A stretch of 64,000 bases of DNA from Thiomonas sp. X19 (lineage in GTDB: Bacteria > Pseudomonadota > Gammaproteobacteria > Burkholderiales > Burkholderiaceae_C), in NCBI RefSeq assembly GCF_900089495.1, contig NZ_LT605203.1, positions 4,433,944 to 4,497,943 on the forward strand, in the 5' to 3' direction. Each line of letters starts with the position of its first letter. Within the stretch, counting starts at the first letter, position 1. Made by a program: the position numbers and the translations under genes. Below are positions 29,922 to 37,271 of the stretch, piece by piece. Under the pieces are notes generated by a model that was not told where the DNA came from, searched no databases, and worked only from the letters and a program-made list of their open reading frames with translations.

Positions 29922-30106
29922 CCTGGCACTGGAAAGACCCATCTGGCCACGGCCATGGGCGTCTCGGGCATCACCCGGCACGGCAAGCGGGTGCGGTTCT
30001 ACTCCACGGTCGATCTGGTCAACGCACTGGAGCAGGAGAAGGCCCAAGGCAGGGCCGGGCGCATCGCCACCAGCCTGCTGCGCATGGACCTCGTCATCCT
30101 CGACTC
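29922..30106 (+). pseudogene. istB: istB (element A), middle part, P-loop to Walker B
   Basis: Reads P-GTGKTHLATAMGVSGITRHG, KRVRFYSTVDLVNALEQEKA, then GRIATSLLRMDLVILD. This joins in sense to the 5' part of istB at 27327. It should continue with the Walker B acidic residue and the rest of the AAA+ domain, but at 30101-30106 the sequence becomes the RIT terminal repeat and stops in frame (S-C-stop). Confidence 0.88.
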
Positions 30107-30180
30107 ATGTTGAGTCGTTGGTTATGTGGAGTCCGCGACCAACCTCGGAGGGTCATGCACCGCCGCGAACTCCACATAAC
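30101..30180. repeat. RIT left terminal repeat and inner inverted box
   Basis: The outer 31-bp repeat (30101-30131) contains the palindrome GACTCA-TGT-TGAGTC, then GTTGGTTATGTGGAG. Inside, GTTATGTGGAGT (30121-30132) recurs exactly inverted as ACTCCACATAAC (30169-30180), ending 2 bp before the ritC stop. This arrangement suggests a core site plus an arm-like site for the recombinases. Confidence 0.8.
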
Positions 30181-30182
30181 AG

Positions 30183-31208
30183 TCAGAGCCGGCGAAGCCA
30201 ATCCACCAAGTTGACGCCGCCGAGCGCCAGGTTGCCGGCCTTCGGCGGGGCCAGCGCGTCTGGGAACACCTGAAGCAGCGCCTGTCGCTTGAGGTCCAAG
30301 TCAGCGCGCGCATACACCATCGTGGTGTTCAGGCTTGCGTGCCCGAGCCACTGGCTGATGCTGGCGAAGTCGACGCCAGCCTTGAGCAAATGAATCGCAG
30401 TGGTATGGCGGATCGAGTGCGGATGAATCGACTTGCCCGCCAGAGTTGCGGACTTGGACGCTGCATCGGTCAGGTAGCGCTGTAGGAGGTAACGAACGCC
30501 GAATCGCGTGAGCGGTTGGCCGCGTTGGTTGATAAACAGCGGAAGATCGTTCGCGTCCCCCTCGCGTGCCGTACACAGCGGACGTAAAAGGCTGGCGGTG
30601 GTCGCCCAGATTGGGCACACCCGGATCTTGTTTCCCTTGCCAGTCAATCGTACCTGCGCCGGGGCATCCAGACGAACGTCACGCGCCCTAAGGTCAAGGA
30701 TCTCCTGAACGCGTGCACCGGTGTTGAACATCAGCGCGAACAGTGCATAGTCGCGCCGTCCACGATCATCCGACCGATCAATCGCGTTGAGCAATTCGCG
30801 AACCTCATCATGCTCCAGATACTCAATCGGCGCGGTCTTGGCGCCGCGCTTGAAGGGCACAGCCAGCAACTCCTGCAGTGTGCCCATGTGCTGCGGATGC
30901 TCGGTGGCGAGGAACCGTGCCAGGGTATGCAGGGCGGCGAGCCGGGCATTGCGCGTGGCGATGCCGTTACCACGGCGGTCCTCCAGGCTGGACAAGAACT
31001 GAGTGACGCGTTCGGACCGGAGATCGTTGATCTCCAGACGTTCGACTCCGCGTCCGGCGTCCTGCGAGGCGAACCTCAGGAAGAGCACGATGGCGTCGCG
31101 ATAGCTTCGGATCGTATGGGTGCTTATCCCTCGCTGGTTGGGCAGATAGTCCTGGAAGAAGCGCACGAGCGCTCGCCCGAGGTTGTTCTGGTGGAAGGCT
31201 TCCATCAC
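30183..31208 (-). CDS. RIT tyrosine recombinase C
   Basis: A 341-aa tyrosine recombinase. N-terminal SAM-like core-binding domain: QDYLPNQRGISTHTIRSYRD. The catalytic domain has the first Arg in MFNTGARVQEILDLRARDVR, HxxR in IHPHSIRHTTAIHLLKAG, and His/Tyr in WLGHASLNTTMVYARADL. All catalytic residues are present. Its ATG overlaps the ritB stop by 4 nt. In RIT elements three different recombinases act together; which one cleaves which strand is not known. Confidence 0.9.
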   Translation of the reverse strand: MMEAFHQNNLGRALVRFFQDYLPNQRGISTHTIRSYRDAIVLFLRFASQDAGRGVERLEINDLRSERVTQFLSSLEDRRGNGIATRNARLAALHTLARFLATEHPQHMGTLQELLAVPFKRGAKTAPIEYLEHDEVRELLNAIDRSDDRGRRDYALFALMFNTGARVQEILDLRARDVRLDAPAQVRLTGKGNKIRVCPIWATTASLLRPLCTAREGDANDLPLFINQRGQPLTRFGVRYLLQRYLTDAASKSATLAGKSIHPHSIRHTTAIHLLKAGVDFASISQWLGHASLNTTMVYARADLDLKRQALLQVFPDALAPPKAGNLALGGVNLVDWLRRL

Positions 31209-32182
31209 GCCACCCCGCCCGATACCAAGCTGCCGAAGGCGGCCTCGAAGCGATCGCTGGCCGCCTGCGCGAGCTCGGGTATCCAGCGCAGGTAGTACGC
31301 CGTAGACACGATCGAGACGTGGCCCATGTACATCGCGAGCTTGGGCAGGTTCGACTGCACGTCAGCACCCTGGCGGTACCAGCGCAACAGACACTGGACA
31401 GCAAAGCTGTGGCGGAAGTCGTGCACGCGAGGTCGCCGCCCATCCCACCCTCGGACGTTCGCCGACTCGACCAATTCCTGCAACCCGGTGCTCAGGCCGG
31501 TGCCCGTGTAGCCATGGCAATGCCGTGTGCCGTGGCACAGCAAGGGCTGCGTCGGCGCTGACTCGCCCCATTGATGTTGGCGACGTAGGAGGTACACGCG
31601 CAGCTCTGCCCCTGCATCCTTGGATAGCGGCACCCACCGGGACTTGTGGAACTTGGACTCCCGAACACGCAGCACCGCGTCCAATGCGTTGACGTCGCCG
31701 AGTTGAAGGCGAAGCAGCTCACCGCGACGCAGTCCGGCTGTGTACAAGAGCACTGTGGCCAGCCGCAGAACGTCCGGTCGCAACGCCGAGTCCGGGGTCG
31801 GCCTGACCGCCTGCGCTGCGGCCAGCATGCGGCCGACCGCCGCCGGGGCGATGATGACGGGCGCCTTGTGAGGATGCGGCCTCGGGAACCGGTTCGGATC
31901 GGGAACAAAGCATGATGGCTCGCTGCGCTGGCGATACAGGCACCAGTTGCGAGCGATGCGCTGCCGGTTGCGGCGCACATTGCCGGTCAGGCCTTCATGC
32001 AATGCACACCATCGCTCGAACAAGTGGAGAGTCACATCGCGTTCGCCGGTTGCGCAGATAAAGTCGCGCAGCGAATGCAGGATGTTTTCTTCGGCGACGT
32101 AGGCCCGCCCCAACGCCCTCTGGCGTTCCAGATAGTCGGCGATGCTCCGACCAAACGCATTGCTTGATGTTGTTGATGACAT
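31205..32182 (-). CDS. RIT tyrosine recombinase B
   Basis: A 325-aa tyrosine recombinase. It has the first Arg in LLYTAGLRRGELLRLQLGDV, HxxR in RVHDFRHSFAVQCLLRW, and His/Tyr in YMGHVSIVSTAYYLRWIP. The N-terminal domain has SIADYLERQRALGRAYVAEE. It starts 9 bp after the ritA stop and overlaps ritC by 4 nt, so the trio is one coupled translation unit. Confidence 0.9.
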   Translation of the reverse strand: MSSTTSSNAFGRSIADYLERQRALGRAYVAEENILHSLRDFICATGERDVTLHLFERWCALHEGLTGNVRRNRQRIARNWCLYRQRSEPSCFVPDPNRFPRPHPHKAPVIIAPAAVGRMLAAAQAVRPTPDSALRPDVLRLATVLLYTAGLRRGELLRLQLGDVNALDAVLRVRESKFHKSRWVPLSKDAGAELRVYLLRRQHQWGESAPTQPLLCHGTRHCHGYTGTGLSTGLQELVESANVRGWDGRRPRVHDFRHSFAVQCLLRWYRQGADVQSNLPKLAMYMGHVSIVSTAYYLRWIPELAQAASDRFEAAFGSLVSGGVA

Positions 32183-32191
32183 GGCCGCCCC

Positions 32192-33394
32192 CTACACCGC
32201 TTGGGCCTGTGGAACAGGCAATGCCACATCACGCAGCGCGTCCAACTGCAGGCGAAGGTAGACGCATGTGCTCTCCAGGCCGCGATGACCGAGGACGTCG
32301 CCAATGGCCTTGATGCCAACACCTCGTTGCAGCAGACGCATCGCGAAGCTGTGGCGCAAGCAGTACGCCGAGGTTCCCTGCAACGCCAGCCCACTGCGCG
32401 CAGCACGGGTCTGGTAGAGATTGCACACGGCGGTGTGCTTGATCGCGCCTGAGGGGCCGCGAGCCCGCAGAAACAGCTCCGGCCGGGCGCTGCCGGTTCT
32501 GCCGGCCTTCAGATAGCGCTTGATGACGCCCAGGGTCCTATCGGCCAGCGGCAGCAGCAAGACCGATCGAGTCTTGCGCTGCTCGACACGCAGAGTCTTC
32601 GCTTGCCAGTCGATGGCGTCCATGCGAAGCGAGGCGACTTCGCATGGACGCAAGCCGTAGTGCGCCATCAAATATAGGATCGTGTAGTCGCGCCAGCCCG
32701 TTGACTGCTTGCGGTCGATTGAATGCAGCAGTGCCTGCATGGTCGCCCACGGGATCGCTCTTGGCGGTAATTCGCCGCGATACACGCGCGGCGAGTCGAT
32801 GGCATCCAGGCGTACGGTCAACAGGCCCCGCATGTGACAGAACCGAAAAAACGAGCGCAGGCGAGCGACCCATTGCTGCAGGCTCTGGCGGCTGATGCGC
32901 TTGCCGGTTGCGACCACGTGGCGCTCGATCTGCTCTCGCGTCAGATCGCTGACATCCAAACCGGCTGACAGAGTCTCTTCGAGGAAGGCCGCAACCGTCG
33001 AGACGTGTTGCGCCACCGTCGGTGGACTCAACCCGCGAACGGCATTGAGGTGGTCACGATAGGCATCGAGAACCTGGGCATGCGGCCGGGCGTCGGTCTC
33101 CGGCCGCCACCTGCCTTGATCTGCCAGACATCGCGCGAACGCACGCCGTGTGGCGGCGAACAATACTCCGCCCGGTGCGGTAGCGAAGACCCGATCCAAA
33201 TCGGCGCGGGCCAACATTGAAGCCAGAGGTTCGTCCCCCAGTTCCAGAATCTGTCGCAGCCTGCGGACATGGCACTGGACCACATCGTGACGGTAGCCAG
33301 TGTCGGCCAACCATCCCGCGAACAACTCCAACTCATCGCCAAACGGCGACGCAACATAGCGCCGGTGGTACTTCGGGAAGATCTGCTCAAGCAT
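32192..33394 (-). CDS. RIT tyrosine recombinase A
   Basis: A 400-aa tyrosine recombinase, the longest and first of the trio. The catalytic domain has the first Arg in LMAHYGLRPCEVASLRMDAI, HxxR in AYCLRHSFAMRLLQRGVG, and His/Tyr in VLGHRGLESTCVYLRL. The start chosen is the ATG at 33394, behind GGAGG (start MLEQIFPKYHRRY), rather than the longer frame to 33427. It begins about 110 bp inside the right end of the element. Confidence 0.9.
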   Translation of the reverse strand: MLEQIFPKYHRRYVASPFGDELELFAGWLADTGYRHDVVQCHVRRLRQILELGDEPLASMLARADLDRVFATAPGGVLFAATRRAFARCLADQGRWRPETDARPHAQVLDAYRDHLNAVRGLSPPTVAQHVSTVAAFLEETLSAGLDVSDLTREQIERHVVATGKRISRQSLQQWVARLRSFFRFCHMRGLLTVRLDAIDSPRVYRGELPPRAIPWATMQALLHSIDRKQSTGWRDYTILYLMAHYGLRPCEVASLRMDAIDWQAKTLRVEQRKTRSVLLLPLADRTLGVIKRYLKAGRTGSARPELFLRARGPSGAIKHTAVCNLYQTRAARSGLALQGTSAYCLRHSFAMRLLQRGVGIKAIGDVLGHRGLESTCVYLRLQLDALRDVALPVPQAQAV

Positions 33395-33444
33395 GGTGAC
33401 CTCCATGGCCGTCAAAGGGACGGTCAAGGTAGGCCTACACCACG

Positions 33445-33532
33445 GTTATGTTGAGTTCATCGTCACCGTCGGTGAGGCGGGACATGCGTCGCGTCCCGTA
33501 GCTTCACATAACCAACGACTCAACATGAGTCG
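33445..33532. repeat. RIT right terminal repeat and inner inverted box
   Basis: The outer repeat (33502-33532) is the complement of the left one with two mismatches, again containing the GACTCA-TGT-TGAGTC palindrome. An inner box GTTATGTTGAGT (33445-33456) is inverted relative to the ACATAAC of the outer repeat, with more mismatches than on the left. Confidence 0.78.
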
Positions 33533-34032
33533 ATCAGCAGCAGGTCGAGCTTGGCCAGTTGCGTCATGCGGCGCGCGTAGCTGCCGTCGCCGTGGGCGAC
33601 CTGCAGTTCGTCGAACAGGCGCGCGGCGCGCGTGTACAGCACCGCGAAGCCCGAGCGCGCGGCCTGATGCGCCAGGGCGCAGCCCAGCCAAGTCTTGCCG
33701 CAACCGGTGGCGCCGGTGATGAGCAGGTTCTGCGCGTGGCGCAACCAGTCGCCGCCGGCCAGGTTGGCGATGAGATGGCGATCCAGGCCGCGGCTGGCAC
33801 GCCAGTTGATGTCCTCCACGCAGGCGGCGCCGACCTTGAGCTTGGCGGCCTTGAGCAGGCGCTGCATGCGGCGGTCGTCACGCCAGGCGATCTCGCTCTG
33901 CACGAGCAGCGTGAGCCTCTCGTCGAAGCCCAGCGCGGCCGCCGCCGTGCTGCTGGCCTGGTCCGTCAAGGCGTGGACCATGCCGTCCAGGCGCAGCTCG
34001 CGCAGTTGGTTCAGGGTGTGTTCATTCAACAT
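33527..34032 (-). pseudogene. istB: istB (element B), truncated at Walker B
   Basis: The first about 168 aa of an IS21 helper ATPase. The N-terminal domain has MLNEHTLNQLRELRLDGMVH; Walker A is ITGATGCGKTWLGCALAHQA. It then reaches QLAKLDLLLID, where Walker B should read D(E/D)xG, and the RIT repeat begins, giving S-C-stop. It differs strongly from istB of element A, so the two IS21s are distinct subtypes cut at the same codon. Confidence 0.88.
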
Positions 34033-34044
34033 CGTTCCTCTCCG

Positions 34045-35589
34045 TCAGTGGTGGTAGTAATCGGCGCCGCGCACGTTCTCGTGCTCGGGCAAGGCGGTGG
34101 ACGCCGCGGTGGGGGGCGAGGCGTGCTGGCGATCGAGCCCGCTCTTGAGGATCGAGGCCACGCTGCGGTAGGTCGGCGAGCGGATCGCCAGCGCCCTGGT
34201 GCAGGCGGCTTCCAGGCGCGCCGGCGTGTACTCGCGCGCCAGGCGCTGCAGCCCCAGGCAGGCGCGGTAGCCCTGCTCGGGATGCGGGCGGTGCTCGAGC
34301 TGCCAGGTCACGACGCCGGCGGCGGCCACGCCGATGCGCCGCCCCCAGGCGATGAGCTTGGCCGGGGTCCATTCCAGGTGCGCGCGGTGCGACGCTGGCA
34401 TGTGCTCAGGGATGGTGGTGTGGTGGCCGCGGCGGGTGTCCAGGGCATGGCAGGCCACGCGCTGGTTGGCGTGGAAGATCTCCAGCAGCCCGGCGCCCAT
34501 GCGCATCTCGACCGCGCCGCCGACCAGTCGGTGCGGCACGCTGTAGTAATGGCCCTCGAACTCAACGTGATAGTCGACGTTGACCTTGGCCTGCTTCCAA
34601 CTGCCAATCGCATAGCGCGTGGCCGGCAGCGGCGAGAGCGCGGGGGCGTCGAGCGCCAGGAAGGCCTCGCGCCGGCAGCCGGGAAGCTTCTGGAACGGGC
34701 GCAGGTTCAGATCGGCAATGAGTTCGGCGATCGCCGCATTGAGTTCGACCAGGCTGAAGAAGCGGCGGTTGCGCAGCCGCGCCAGAATCCAGCGCTCCAC
34801 CAGCAACACCGCACCCTCGACCTTGGGCTTATCCCTCGGATGTGCCGGGCGCGCGGCCAGCAGCGCGCAGCCGTAATGGTTGGCGAACTCCTCGTAGGTG
34901 CGGTTGGGCAGCGGGTCGTAGTTGTCGGGGTGCTTGATCAGGGCGCGCGCCTGGTCGGGCACGATCAGCCGCGGCACGCCGCCGAAGAACTCCAGCGCCT
35001 GAACCTGAGCGCCGATCCAGTCGGCGGTGGTCTGGCGCGGCGTGGCGCAGGCGTAGGTGTAGCTCGACGCCCCCAGCGTGGCCACGAAGATCTGTGCGGC
35101 GCTGATCTCGCCGGTGGTCGCGTCGATGATCGGCACCGTCTGCCCGGCGTAGTCGACGAACAGCTTCTCGCCGGCCACATGTACCTGGCGCATCGAGCGC
35201 TTGAGGCTCTGGGCCCACTCGCGGTACTTGATGCAAAAGCTCGTGTACTTGTAGGCCAGCGCATTGCCCTGGGCGTACTCCTCCCACAGCAGCAGAAGCG
35301 TCACGCCAGGGCGCTTGATCTCTTGGTGGATGGCGGCGAAATCGGGGGTGAGCTGATAGCTGGCGCGCGGCACCGGCGGGCGAAACAGGCGCCCCTCCAG
35401 TTCGGCGTCGGTCAGCGTCTGGGCCACTGCCCAGTCCACCCCGGCCACGCGGGCCAGCGACACGTACTTGCCCACCACGCTCTTGGACATCTTGAGCGCG
35501 CGGGCCACCTCGCTGTAGGTCAACCCAGCCTGCAGGTGCAGGCGTAATGCCTCTCGGATCTGGCGCATCGTGATTCTTGTTGTGGGCAT
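34045..35589 (-). CDS. istA: IS21-family transposase IstA (element B)
   Basis: A 514-aa transposase. HTH: AGLTYSEVARALKMSKSVVG. The DDE core has Asp in GEKLFVDYAGQTVPIIDATT, the second Asp region in VPRLIVPDQARALIKHPDNY and Glu in HPRDKPKVEGAVLLVERWIL. The C-terminal region VNVDYHVEFEGHYYSVPHRL is the usual Mu-transposase C domain. It resembles element A only at fold level. It ends 12 bp before istB. The coding sequence looks complete, but the partner ATPase is broken. Confidence 0.92.
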   Translation of the reverse strand: MPTTRITMRQIREALRLHLQAGLTYSEVARALKMSKSVVGKYVSLARVAGVDWAVAQTLTDAELEGRLFRPPVPRASYQLTPDFAAIHQEIKRPGVTLLLLWEEYAQGNALAYKYTSFCIKYREWAQSLKRSMRQVHVAGEKLFVDYAGQTVPIIDATTGEISAAQIFVATLGASSYTYACATPRQTTADWIGAQVQALEFFGGVPRLIVPDQARALIKHPDNYDPLPNRTYEEFANHYGCALLAARPAHPRDKPKVEGAVLLVERWILARLRNRRFFSLVELNAAIAELIADLNLRPFQKLPGCRREAFLALDAPALSPLPATRYAIGSWKQAKVNVDYHVEFEGHYYSVPHRLVGGAVEMRMGAGLLEIFHANQRVACHALDTRRGHHTTIPEHMPASHRAHLEWTPAKLIAWGRRIGVAAAGVVTWQLEHRPHPEQGYRACLGLQRLAREYTPARLEAACTRALAIRSPTYRSVASILKSGLDRQHASPPTAASTALPEHENVRGADYYHH

Positions 35590-35653
35590 CGGCGTCGCTC
35601 GAAAAAAGCGACCAGCCTAGGCCCGGTCAAGGGATCACTTGCACGCCCCCGAT

Positions 35654-35768
35654 CGTCCACGATCACGCTGAAACAGCGTCCACGATCAGTCTGAAACGCC
35701 GTCCACGATCACGCTGAAATCGCGTCCACGATCAGCCTGAAATGCCGTCCACGATGGGCTGAAATACG
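35654..35768. repeat. Five tandem 23-bp repeats at the IS21-B terminus
   Basis: CGTCCACGATCA(C/G)(G/T/C)CTGAAA units start at 35654, 35677, 35700, 35723 and 35746, exactly 23 bp apart; the last is degenerate and joins IS1380 sequence. They lie upstream of istA where IS21 elements carry transposase-binding repeats, but five in strict register is more than the two or three commonly described. Confidence 0.85.
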
Positions 35769-35770
35769 CA

Positions 35771-37046
35771 CTGCGCGGATGACAAGTTCCTGGATCACAG
35801 TCTTCAGACGCCGTCGCCTGGCCGCATGGCGCACCGGTGCATGCGGCCCCAGCAGCCCTTGCTGCCCCATGAGGCGCAGCACGTTCATCGTCAGGGCCGC
35901 AAGCTGGCAGACAAGATCGTTCGTGTCGAACTTCCCCGAGGGCAGTCGCTCCAGATCCATGTCGGTTTTGAATTCCGCATGGAACTGCTCGTGCGTAGCG
36001 TGCCCGGCGTACAGGTCGATGATCGCCTCGGCGCTGATGGCCTTGGGCAAGCTTGTCGTCCAGCCCTCCAAGATGATCTCGGGGACCAAAAACTGCTGGC
36101 CACGGGCATCGACGGTGCGCTCCGTGATGCGCACAATGCGGCGCAGGCGATGGGCGATGCCTTCGACCTGCACGGCCACCTCCCAAACCGCCACGCGCTT
36201 GCCTGCGCGCGGATGCTGCCACAACAAACCCCCTTCCAGTTCCTGCCGTCGCAAGACCTCCAGAGGATCGGTCTTGCGGGGATTCCACTTGATCAGAACA
36301 TCGACCCGGGGCAGTCCTGGCCTGTTGCAGCGCTGCATGTCGGCCATCAAGGCGGCCGAGCAAAACCCCGCATCCATGCGCACGAGAATCGGCGCCTTGG
36401 GGCCTGCGGTCGACAGGCGCTGCGCCATGGGCACGGCCGTCTCGAGGTTGTAGGTCGTCTCCGAAGCCGAGTGCTGCGCGCCCGGACGTAGGGCGAACTC
36501 CAGGCAAAACCCATGCGTGCCCAGGTAGGCCGCCAGCGGGCAGTAGCCATCGACCCCCGCGTAGGTGCGGCTCACCCCATCCTTGGCTGTGCCCGAGTTG
36601 TCCATCGCGAAGGTGTCGATGTCCAGCGGCACATGACCGCAAGGCAAAAGACCATAGTCCGGTTGGCTCTTGCGCAGCAGCGCTTCAATCGCCTGGGAGG
36701 TGAAGTCAAACCACAGGGCGGCCTGCGCATCCAGGCGCTGGCGCAGGGTGGGCGAGGACGGCACACCCACCAGACCCAGCGCCTCCTGGAAGAAACGATC
36801 GCCTCGAAAGCCTTCGATGGCATCGAAGTCGCTCTTGCTCTGCGCGAGCAAGCCAACATAGCTGCGCATCAGTGTGCTGGGCGGCAGTCCGCCGCGGCAA
36901 GGCCACTGGGCATCCAGGCGTTTGAACAGAGGATCGAGGCGCTTGAGGTGATGACCGACAAGGGCCAGACCGGCCACCGGCGTCAGGTCATAGTCGAGTT
37001 GCTTGACGCGAAATCCAAACCCCATGCCATACCCCGGAACGTTCAC
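35771..37046 (-). pseudogene. IS1380 transposase, C-terminally truncated
   Basis: Identical to the copy 1 transposase for the first about 425 residues (through VIQELVIRA). It then runs into IS21-B end repeats and picks up about 20 foreign residues before a stop at 35709. It lacks the last about 35 residues of the family protein and one IS end, so it is probably inactive on its own. Confidence 0.85.
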
Positions 37047-37143
37047 CCGCTGGGTGAGAAGACAAAGGGGTCATTTTATCGAATAAACCATTATGCATCA
37101 ACAACTTATGAAAATTCCGCATGCCCGAGCTCACGGATTCAGG
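35771..37143 (-). mobile_element. IS1380-family element, copy 2 (3'-truncated)
   Basis: Exactly 1373 bp, matching positions 4-1376 of copy 1 in inverted orientation, from the intact terminal repeat (37131-37143) to an abrupt junction with IS21-B. The missing 341 bp, including the right terminal repeat, are not elsewhere in the window. Confidence 0.9.
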
Positions 37144-37271
37144 AATCCGATCAACTGTTTCAGTATTCGACAATCGGTAACCAAATACACCGGAAGGGCT
37201 TCCGCATACTCTGGTTTGTATTTTCTGCTGATGGCTTAAATCACTGTGATCAATAAACCCCGAGGAAAGCG

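Larger units (their letters stand above)
27326..29922 (-). mobile_element. Large serine recombinase element inserted in istB
   Basis: A roughly 2.6-kb insert bounded exactly by the two halves of the istB Walker A motif: GGP-codons at 27319-27327 and P-GTGKTHLA codons from 29922. It carries a large serine recombinase, a 66-aa ORF and a DUF5372-like ORF, all on the minus strand. The junctions share CC, compatible with a 2-bp crossover dinucleotide, though the exact core cannot be fixed without the empty site. No cargo is recognisable. Confidence 0.82.
25344..30106 (+). mobile_element. IS21-family element A, interrupted and truncated
   Basis: It holds istA (25461-27005) and istB in two pieces (26992-27327 and 29922-30106). 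The left end carries two terminal repeats of the kind used by IstA. istB is split at the Walker A codons by a serine-recombinase element and ends at the Walker B codons against a RIT element. The right IS terminus is missing. Confidence 0.85.
30101..33532 (-). mobile_element. RIT element (recombinase-in-trio)
   Basis: A 3.4-kb element of three consecutive tyrosine recombinase genes (ritA-ritB-ritC, all minus strand) bounded by 31-bp inverted repeats differing at two bases. Both ends lie in istB genes, at the same Walker B codon, in convergent orientation. RIT elements are a known class in Proteobacteria, typically with no cargo; that is the case here. Confidence 0.9.
33533..35770 (-). mobile_element. 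IS21-family element B, truncated by RIT
   Basis: It consists of a repeat-bearing left end (35654-35768), complete istA and the 5' part of istB. The terminal end lies against IS1380 copy 2 at 35770/35771, so this IS21 inserted into that copy. The istB-side end is lost beyond the RIT. Confidence 0.85.

Noticed and set aside
30183..33394. Integron integrase or phage integrase cluster
   Set aside because: Three coupled tyrosine recombinases with shared terminal repeats and no attC sites, cassettes or phage genes fit a RIT element.
35654..35768. CRISPR array
   Set aside because: Units are contiguous 23-bp tandem repeats with no spacers and lie at an IS21 end.
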